Under the pieces are notes generated by a model that had not been told where the DNA came from, made no database searches, and saw nothing but the letters and a program-made list of their open reading frames with translations. Made by a program: the position numbers and the translations under genes. This document shows positions 57,985 to 64,000 of a DNA stretch of 64,000 nucleotides, piece by piece. Source of the stretch: Paenibacillus lacisoli (GTDB taxonomy: Bacteria > Bacillota > Bacilli > Paenibacillales > Paenibacillaceae); NCBI RefSeq assembly GCF_030580655.1, contig NZ_JAUQTB010000012.1, forward strand, positions 1 through 64,000, written 5' to 3'. How positions within the stretch are numbered: the first letter of the stretch is position 1; each line of letters starts with the position of its first letter.

Positions 57985-59093
57985 TAACCCAGGATGAAGG
58001 GAGATTCATTAAATTCGTCACGGGGCAGCCGGATCCATTTTTGCAGGAAGCCCTGTTGAAGAAGCTCTTTGAGGGTGATCAACAGGATGGGTGACAGCAC
58101 CAGTCCCGCGACACCAAAGATCGAGAGCGAGATCATCGCAAAAGACAGCATCAGATACGCTGACGTGACACCGATGGAGTTCCCGGTTATTTTCGGCTCC
58201 GCAAGCTGACGAACGAGCATCGTCACTGCCAGCAGTACGAGCAGCCCGATAGCAAGACCTGTTTTGCCAACGATGAACAGATAGATTGCCCATGGCAGCA
58301 GGATCGCCGGAACACCGAGCAGCGGAAGAATATCAAAGACAGCACTGACCAGTGCAACCGAGAATGCGTTGCCAGTACGCAGAATGAGCAGGCCGACAAA
58401 TACGATAACGAACGTGATCGAGACGAGGATCATTTGTGCCTTGATGTAAGACCAGATGGCTTTCAGGACATGATTTTTAACAAAATAGAATACACTCTTG
58501 AGCGTCTTTGGTGTCTTCTCGCGGGCCAGACGTTTCCACAGCTCAATCTCCATACTCAGGAAAAAGGCCAGGATGATGGCGATCCCGAAATTTGTAATGA
58601 AGGATGAGAAGGAGCCAAGCAGACCCATGATGTACTTGAGGGCACCTGTAGCCCATGTGGATGCATAGTTGGTCGCAAGGGCAAAATATTCATTCAGTTT
58701 ATCCGTCACATCCGGCGGAAGGCTCGACATGCGGTCCCGCAGGAAGGCAGTCAGGGAGGTGAACTCCTTCTGAATAATGTGAGTGTATTCGGGCAGACTG
58801 TCCGAGAGCTGCGCAAACTGCGAGATAATGATCAGACCTAAACCCGATATCAGTCCCAGGATAATCAGGACAAAGAGCAGGACAGATATGGCGGAAGCAA
58901 ATGGCTTGGCCATTCCTTTCCGGTGAAGCAGCCGAGCGAGAGGCTCAATGCAAATAAAGACAAGAAAAGAAAGAAACACGGGCGCCGCAACCTGATATAA
59001 TTTACTGAAGACGAACATGGTCAGATATACCGTTAATACAATTAAAGCAATATCAAATACGGTTCTCCAATATTTTTTGTAGAGTGGAAGCAT
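57882..59093 (-). CDS. AI-2E family membrane protein (YtvI-like)
   Basis: 403 aa. Seven or eight hydrophobic segments with family blocks VFLSFLVFICIEPLARLL near residue 40-57, ALVSAVFDILPLLGVPAIL near 260-280 and ITGNSIGVTSAYLMLSFAMI near 310-330. Most like the YtvI sporulation membrane subgroup, but that assignment is weak. Hydrophilic C-terminal tail (about 50 residues) overlaps antisense to the PBP tail. Start uncertain: ATG 59093 or 59129, neither with ideal SD spacing. Confidence 0.82.
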   Translation of the reverse strand: MLPLYKKYWRTVFDIALIVLTVYLTMFVFSKLYQVAAPVFLSFLVFICIEPLARLLHRKGMAKPFASAISVLLFVLIILGLISGLGLIIISQFAQLSDSLPEYTHIIQKEFTSLTAFLRDRMSSLPPDVTDKLNEYFALATNYASTWATGALKYIMGLLGSFSSFITNFGIAIILAFFLSMEIELWKRLAREKTPKTLKSVFYFVKNHVLKAIWSYIKAQMILVSITFVIVFVGLLILRTGNAFSVALVSAVFDILPLLGVPAILLPWAIYLFIVGKTGLAIGLLVLLAVTMLVRQLAEPKITGNSIGVTSAYLMLSFAMISLSIFGVAGLVLSPILLITLKELLQQGFLQKWIRLPRDEFNESPFILGYQRGPAAEESLVPEDTLRSNGTDEDGEDANKSIT

Positions 59094-59313
59094 AGTATAA
59101 ACAACGACCCTTTCCTTCAGAGTAGGCATTTAGTGTCAGTAGATTATGATGGGAATCTAAATGCGGAGTGTTTTTCTTATTGTACATGACGGCTTTGTTT
59201 TTTTGAAAGATCACCCCAATTTTTTGGTCGGTTGTGTTAAAATAAGAGAGTTAGTGTATTTTTCATAGTACATTGGCAAGCCAAAGTCATGAAAGAAAAG
59301 TGGGGAATTAGAC

Positions 59314-60690
59314 ATGCAGACTTTGCTGCTATGGTTGTTTTATATTTCTTCTTTTTATGCTTTTATTCCTGGAATAATAAGCAGGTTATTCGGATTCAGG
59401 GTATTCCGCAAGGGCAAGAGTGACACCGAATTTTCCCTGACCTTCGATGATGGTCCCGACCCTACTTATACGCCTCAACTGCTTGACCTGTTGCAAAAAT
59501 ATAATGCAAAGGCCACTTTTTTTGTTGTGGGCGCCAATGCGGAGAAGTCTCCCGAACTCTTGAAAAGGATGTATGACGAGGGACATCTGATTGGAATTCA
59601 CAATTATGTGCACCGGACGAATTGGCTGATGCGCCCCGGAACGGTGAAAAAGCAGATTGCCCGTACAGACCAGATTATTTACGATGTGACCAAGCATCAT
59701 ACGTCGTTCTATCGCCCGCCATGGGGAATCGTCAATTTCTTTGATGTAGCCAAGCGCAGCAACCGCCGCATTATTTTATGGTCTGCCATGTTCGGTGACT
59801 GGCGCGAGAAAATTGGTGCAGACCGGCTGACAGAACGGATGCTGAAGAAGCTTCGCGGCGGGGAAGTTATGCTGCTGCACGATTGCGGATCTACGCTGGG
59901 TGCGAATGAAGGTGCCCCGCAGCAGATGTTGATCGCGCTGGAGCGTGTGCTGATTGAGGCTGAGAAGAGAGGTCTGCGCAGCGTGACGGTAGACCAGCTG
60001 GCCGGCATCGTACCGGAAAGGGCAGCTTCCAGAGTATCGCCGGCCAAACGGGCACTGGTTCAGCTGTGGCTGCAGTATGAAAAGGTGTTTCATTATGTAT
60101 TTCATCTGAAGGCAGCCAGCCCAGTGGATCCCATTCTTCATTACCGTCTGCGTGCCTATCATGGAGCCAGCGTTGACTTGGAGGATGGTACCCTTCTTGA
60201 GGATGGGGATCCGGTTATTGAGCTGCATTTTGACAACAAGAAGTTGTTTGAGATTGGTACAGCCTCCAAGACAGCGATGCATTTGGCGATTAAAATGATT
60301 CGTCAGGTTGAGAAGCAGCTGCCCGAACTGGCCGAGGCTGTATATCATGATCCTGAGCTGCGTCAGGCCAAGGCATTATACGGGGTCAGTATGATTAACC
60401 GGGGACCTGAACAATTTGGTTTTATGATCCGTGATCTGCCTCCCGGTATTTTTGCTGCCTCAACCAAAATGTACCTTAAAGTGCTGATGAGTGTCATTCA
60501 CCCGGCAGGCCAAGAGCGCCTGAAGCAGCGTTCCCAGGAGCTGGTGCCCAAGATGATGCTGATGCCGAATTCTGTATTGATGTATCGATTTCTTAAATCC
60601 GGGTTTCAGGAAGAACCCATGTTAGCTTCTGATGGTGCACTGGAGCTGGCTGCAGGCCAGGAGCTGAGTGGTTCAGGTTCTGCCGTATAA
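59314..60690 (+). CDS. Polysaccharide deacetylase with C-terminal YkoP-like domain
   Basis: 458 aa. N-terminal membrane anchor (residues 4-22), then a NodB domain: base D45 and metal D46 in TFDDGPD, metal H96 and H100 in GIHNYVH, YRPPWG motif near 133 and LLHDCG near 190. The second half (about 250-440) is a separate domain resembling B. subtilis YkoP (LEDGTLLEDGDPVIELHFDN; DLPPGIFAAS). The active-site set is intact, so N-deacetylation of a glycan is likely; domain fusion suggests membrane-localised action. ATG after AGAAAAGTGGGG. Confidence 0.85.
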   Translation: MQTLLLWLFYISSFYAFIPGIISRLFGFRVFRKGKSDTEFSLTFDDGPDPTYTPQLLDLLQKYNAKATFFVVGANAEKSPELLKRMYDEGHLIGIHNYVHRTNWLMRPGTVKKQIARTDQIIYDVTKHHTSFYRPPWGIVNFFDVAKRSNRRIILWSAMFGDWREKIGADRLTERMLKKLRGGEVMLLHDCGSTLGANEGAPQQMLIALERVLIEAEKRGLRSVTVDQLAGIVPERAASRVSPAKRALVQLWLQYEKVFHYVFHLKAASPVDPILHYRLRAYHGASVDLEDGTLLEDGDPVIELHFDNKKLFEIGTASKTAMHLAIKMIRQVEKQLPELAEAVYHDPELRQAKALYGVSMINRGPEQFGFMIRDLPPGIFAASTKMYLKVLMSVIHPAGQERLKQRSQELVPKMMLMPNSVLMYRFLKSGFQEEPMLASDGALELAAGQELSGSGSAV

Positions 60691-60701
60691 CCAACAGAGA
60701 A

Positions 60702-60743
60702 ACCTTCAATTCTCTCCAATGGAGAGGGTTGAAGGTTTTTTTA
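60702..60743 (+). terminator. Terminator after deacetylase
   Basis: ACCTTCAA-CTCTCC / GGAGAG-TTGAAGGT hairpin with a small internal loop and seven Ts. Confidence 0.88.
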
Positions 60744-60765
60744 TGGAGATTATTAGGTTTGTATT

Positions 60766-60791
60766 TATAATTTAGGTATTTTTACCGATAT
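60766..60791 (+). promoter_or_regulatory. Possible sigma-D promoter of second chemoreceptor
   Basis: ACCGATAT (60784-60791) matches the sigma-D -10 consensus GCCGATAT at 7 of 8 positions. A weak -35 (TATA, 60766-60769, consensus TAAA) lies 14 bp upstream. Location 46 bp before a chemotaxis gene fits motility control. Confidence 0.45.
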
Positions 60792-60836
60792 AAAGGGTAG
60801 CAGTTATTCAAAACTAAGACTAAAGGATGAGGAAAT

Positions 60837-62381
60837 ATGAACCGTAACGATCAAATTATTCTACAAAGGAATAAGCTCATCAGCTATATGTTATGGGCCA
60901 TTACGGCTATCAGCTGTGCGATTACTCTGATTGTGCCGAGCTTATTAATCTCCTCGACGATCTCCGTTATTTTCTCAGCAGCTGTAACTATCATGAACTT
61001 ACGTAAAAAGTTCATACATAGCGTTCCATGGATTGTACTGACGGGTACTATTGTGAGTGGTGTTTATGTGAGCTGGGGATCCATCAGTACTGTACAGGGC
61101 ATTTTGATCATCGCCCCGCTGCTTCTGTACCCCAACACCAAGTATTACACCATCGGTTTCTCAGCCCTGCTGCTCTTCTTCCTGGGCGAATTGGTGGTTG
61201 TCTCCTCCAAGTCGGTAGATCTGCTGTTCTCTGATCTGATCAATGTAGCGATGTTTATCGTTACCGGCATTATCCTGATCACAGTCTCCCGTCTGAACAA
61301 GAAGCTGTTTACGGATAGTGAAAGCCGTCGCGAAGAAGTGGAGATATCCAGAGTACGCGTAGAAAGTGTATTGGAGCGTGTCAAAGAAGCGGTCTCCGGC
61401 TTGTCCGTATTTACGGACCAGCTGAAACAGAAAGTTGACGATACCGGTTCCATTACGAAAGAAGTTACGGTGGGCTTTGCTGAGGTAGCCAAAGGGGTCG
61501 AGTTCCAGGCAAGCAGTGTTGCAGAAATTTCCGAATCCCTGACGTTATCCGATCAGCATATTACGGAAGTGGCCTCCCACTCCCAACAAATGAAAGAGCT
61601 GTCCGCGCAGATGGCCTCCATTACTAAAGAGGGCAGTGCGAAGATGGATCATTTGAATGGTCAAATGCAGGAAGTATATGACGTGGTAAGCCGGACAGCC
61701 GTTGATATGAAGGAATTTAATGCAGAGAGTGAGTCCATGTCAGCTATGCTGGATGGAATCTCAGAGATTGCCAATCAGACGAACCTTCTCGCGCTGAATG
61801 CAGCCATTGAAGCTGCGCGCGCCGGGGAACACGGCCGCGGATTTGCGGTCGTATCCGGCGAGGTTCGCAAGCTGGCAGAACATTCCGGTCAATCGGCTAC
61901 GGATATTTCCGGAATTCTGCATCGCTTGAAAGGCCGGATTGAAGTGCTGACTGAGCGGTTCAACACGATCAGCATTTCACTGGAGCAGGGAAAGAATACG
62001 GTTCAGGCGGCTGATGAAGTGTTCCGTACCATTAACAGCAATTCGCAGCAGGTGCTGAATCAGGCCCAGGATATTGAGAGCAGTTCCACAACGATGAAGG
62101 AATCTTCGACCAAGGTCGTTAACGAAGTATCCGAAATTTCAAGTGTAACCGAGCAGTCGAGTGCTGCCGCAGAACAAATCCTGGCTAGTGTGGAAGAACA
62201 GCGTAATCTGACTCAGCGCATGGTGGACAGCTTCGAAGAGCTGGAACAGCTGATTGTAGGACTTCGTGAACTTGTGTCGGAAGGCGAAGAGCAGGCGGCG
62301 GTTCAGCAGCCGGGTGCCGGCACGAAGACAGCGCCTAAGTTATCGGGTGCAGCGGTTCCCGTAGAAGCATTGTCAGCATAA
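60837..62381 (+). CDS. Methyl-accepting chemotaxis protein with polytopic N-terminus
   Basis: 514 aa. Residues 15-165 hold about five or six closely spaced hydrophobic segments with hardly any external loop, so no periplasmic-type sensor domain is present. No clear HAMP is seen; the coiled-coil signalling domain begins near 185 and has tip [27 protein letters not shown] near 322-348. Such receptors usually sense membrane or cytoplasmic state, but the cue is unknown. RBS AGGATGAGGAAAT. Single gene between terminators. Confidence 0.88.
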   Translation: MNRNDQIILQRNKLISYMLWAITAISCAITLIVPSLLISSTISVIFSAAVTIMNLRKKFIHSVPWIVLTGTIVSGVYVSWGSISTVQGILIIAPLLLYPNTKYYTIGFSALLLFFLGELVVVSSKSVDLLFSDLINVAMFIVTGIILITVSRLNKKLFTDSESRREEVEISRVRVESVLERVKEAVSGLSVFTDQLKQKVDDTGSITKEVTVGFAEVAKGVEFQASSVAEISESLTLSDQHITEVASHSQQMKELSAQMASITKEGSAKMDHLNGQMQEVYDVVSRTAVDMKEFNAESESMSAMLDGISEIANQTNLLALNAAIEAARAGEHGRGFAVVSGEVRKLAEHSGQSATDISGILHRLKGRIEVLTERFNTISISLEQGKNTVQAADEVFRTINSNSQQVLNQAQDIESSSTTMKESSTKVVNEVSEISSVTEQSSAAAEQILASVEEQRNLTQRMVDSFEELEQLIVGLRELVSEGEEQAAVQQPGAGTKTAPKLSGAAVPVEALSA

Positions 62382-62434
62382 ATAGCAGGGGAAGGCAGCA
62401 GGGGGACCTGAGGCTTTCCCCTTTTGTTATGCTT

Positions 62435-62495
62435 AGATTGAACATACGAATAACGCCCCAGGCCATGCCCGGGGCGTTATTCGTATGTTCAATCT
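62435..62495. terminator. Bidirectional terminator, 25-bp perfect inverted repeat
   Basis: 25-base arms (62435-62459 and 62471-62495) are exactly complementary, separated by AGGCCATGCCC. The lower stem is AT-rich and the top GC-rich (GCCCC/GGGGC). Lies between the convergent chemoreceptor and ilvD genes. Confidence 0.8.
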
Positions 62496-62513
62496 ATTGT
62501 ATTCTCTGCTTGA

Positions 62514-64000
62514 TTAGATTTTCATGACGCCGCCAGAGCTGGCATTCGTAACAAGCTTGGAGTAACGGGCCAGGTAGCCTTTTTTGACCTTCGGTTCGAA
62601 CTCTTTCCAGTTGGCACGGCGGCGGTCAAATTCCTCGTCGCTGATCTCCAGCTGGATAGTACGGTTGTTGAGATCAAGTTCGATGATATCACCGTCTTCA
62701 ACGAATGCGATTGGTCCGCCTTCTGCGGCCTCCGGAGAGATATGTCCAATCGAGATTCCGCGGGAAGCACCGGAGAAACGTCCATCCGTAATCAGACCAA
62801 CCTTGGCTCCAAGTCCCATACCCACGATCTGGGAAGTTGGCGCGAGCATTTCTGGCATGCCCGGACCGCCTTTAGGACCTTCATAACGGATCACGACAAC
62901 GTGTCCTTCCTGAATCTTACCGTTCGCAATTCCAGCCAGTGCGTCTTCCTGCGAGTCAAAGCAGATCGCAGGACCACGGTGGTACCCGCCGACAGATGAA
63001 TCAACGGCACCCACTTTGATGATGGAGCCCTGTGGTGCCAGGTTACCGAACAGAACAGCCAGGCCGCCGCGCTCGGAATGCGGATTGTCCAGTCTGTGAA
63101 TGACTTCGGTATTAAGAATTTCCTGTCCTTCCACGTTCTCACGGAGCGTTTTGCCGCTTACTGTGATGCAGTCCGGATGCAGAGCGCCAGGTTTCTTCAG
63201 CAGCTCGTTCAGTACGGCGCTCACGCCGCCTGCATTATGCACGTCCTCGATATGCCAGTCTGATGCAGGAGCCAGTTTCGCCAGATGAGGAACACGGTTA
63301 GCCACTTCATTGATACGCTCGATTGGATAGTCGATCTCAGCCTCATGAGCAAGAGCCAGCGTATGAAGCACTGTGTTAGTAGAGCCTCCCATAGCCATAT
63401 CCAGGGCAAATGCGTTATCGATCGCTTCTTTGGTCACGATATCGCGCGGCTTCAGGTCCAGCTTGATCAGTTCCATCAGCTGCTTCGCAGACTGGCGGAC
63501 AAAATCCTTGCGCTCTTCCGCGACAGCGAGAATGGTTCCGTTGCCCGGGAGAGCAAGGCCAAGTGCTTCAGCCAGGCAGTTCATGGAGTTCGCCGTGAAC
63601 ATGCCGGAACAGGAGCCGCAGGTTGGACAGCCGTACTGTTCCAGTTCAAGCAGGCTTTGATCATCGATCTTACCAGCCTGGTAGGCACCAACGCCTTCGA
63701 AGACAGAGGTCAGGGAGATGGAACGGCCGTTCTTGTCCTTGCCGGCTTTCATCGGTCCGCCGCTGACAAAGATGGTCGGGATGTCTACACGCAGGGCGCC
63801 CATCAGCATGCCCGGTGTAATTTTGTCACAGTTGGGAATACAGACCATACCGTCAAACCAGTGGGCCGAGACGACCGTTTCCAGGGAATCGGCGATAATC
63901 TCACGGCTTGGCAGGGAATAACGCATTCCGATATGTCCCATCGCAATTCCGTCGTCGACACCGATCGTATTAAACTCAAAAGGAACCCCGCCGGCTTCAC
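62514..64000 (-). CDS. ilvD: Dihydroxy-acid dehydratase IlvD, 5' end beyond window
   Basis: 495 codons visible; the reading frame is open to the right edge (residues [20 protein letters not shown] before the first internal Met), so the N-terminal part, about 60 residues, is missing. Dehydrates dihydroxy acids in valine, leucine and isoleucine synthesis. Fe-S ligands in [10 protein letters not shown] and [18 protein letters not shown]-terminal [19 protein letters not shown] is typical. Regulation lies outside the window. Confidence 0.96.
   Translation of the reverse strand, partial: EAGGVPFEFNTIGVDDGIAMGHIGMRYSLPSREIIADSLETVVSAHWFDGMVCIPNCDKITPGMLMGALRVDIPTIFVSGGPMKAGKDKNGRSISLTSVFEGVGAYQAGKIDDQSLLELEQYGCPTCGSCSGMFTANSMNCLAEALGLALPGNGTILAVAEERKDFVRQSAKQLMELIKLDLKPRDIVTKEAIDNAFALDMAMGGSTNTVLHTLALAHEAEIDYPIERINEVANRVPHLAKLAPASDWHIEDVHNAGGVSAVLNELLKKPGALHPDCITVSGKTLRENVEGQEILNTEVIHRLDNPHSERGGLAVLFGNLAPQGSIIKVGAVDSSVGGYHRGPAICFDSQEDALAGIANGKIQEGHVVVIRYEGPKGGPGMPEMLAPTSQIVGMGLGAKVGLITDGRFSGASRGISIGHISPEAAEGGPIAFVEDGDIIELDLNNRTIQLEISDEEFDRRRANWKEFEPKVKKGYLARYSKLVTNASSGGVMKI

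Overview
The window looks like a chromosomal segment of a low-to-medium GC, endospore-forming Bacillota, most likely Paenibacillus. The evidence is sporulation genes (bofC, spoVB, a SpoIID-type protein), two T-box leaders, many strong Shine-Dalgarno (SD) sites with GTG/TTG starts, and a gene order matching the Bacillus subtilis bofC-ruv-queA-tgt-yajC-spoVB-comN-secDF-recJ-apt-rel-dtd-hisS-aspS-tcdA-rarA-cymR-nifS-mnmA-alaS-ireB-ruvX-mltG-yrrNO block. Genus is inferred from protein resemblance and synteny remembered from the literature; no search was run.

Layout: 1-570, six tRNA genes (Asp cut by the left edge, Lys, Gly, Arg, Leu, Pro) and a terminator. 0.6-8.4 kb, bofC, ruvCAB, a SpoIID/LytB protein, queA, tgt, yajC: DNA branch migration and resolution, queuosine tRNA modification and Sec accessory functions in one direction. 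8.5-12.5 kb, membrane proteins on mixed strands (PAP2, TIGR04086, DUF421, SpoVB). 12.5-24 kb, comN, secDF, a divergent CDF-like protein, recJ, apt, an inverted uracil permease, the (p)ppGpp enzyme Rel, dtd. 24-29.6 kb, a DJ-1/PfpI protein, an unknown acidic protein, then a T-box controlled hisS-aspS pair and tcdA. 29.8-35.4 kb, purine permease, ABC exporter, HelD. 35.4-36.1 kb, a small accessory patch with a CD3324-like regulator and two very short ORFs. 36.3-44.2 kb, rarA with two fluoride-channel genes, ppk2, mnmA (inverted), cymR, DUF421, nifS, yrrD. 44.3-53.5 kb, yrrI, T-box-alaS, ireB, ruvX, two DUF1292 genes, mltG, yrrN, yrrO. 53.6-64 kb, two chemoreceptors, a class B penicillin-binding protein, an AI-2E family protein, a polysaccharide deacetylase and the 3' part of ilvD.

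Functionally the block is dominated by translation and tRNA quality (hisS, aspS, alaS, dtd, mnmA with nifS, queA/tgt, tcdA, yrrNO), genome maintenance (ruvABC, ruvX, recJ, rarA), protein export (yajC, secDF) and envelope or sporulation functions. I found no insertion sequence, prophage, CRISPR array or recognisable defence locus. I do not think a large undescribed system is present. The best leads are small: the 35.5-36.05 kb patch (a 33-codon ORF overlapping a regulator, and a 13-codon ORF followed by two hairpins), an orphan promoter-terminator unit at 25.1 kb, a CDF protein that appears to have lost metal ligands, a 103-bp tail-to-tail gene overlap at 57.9 kb, and a chemoreceptor with a long charged N-terminal tail.
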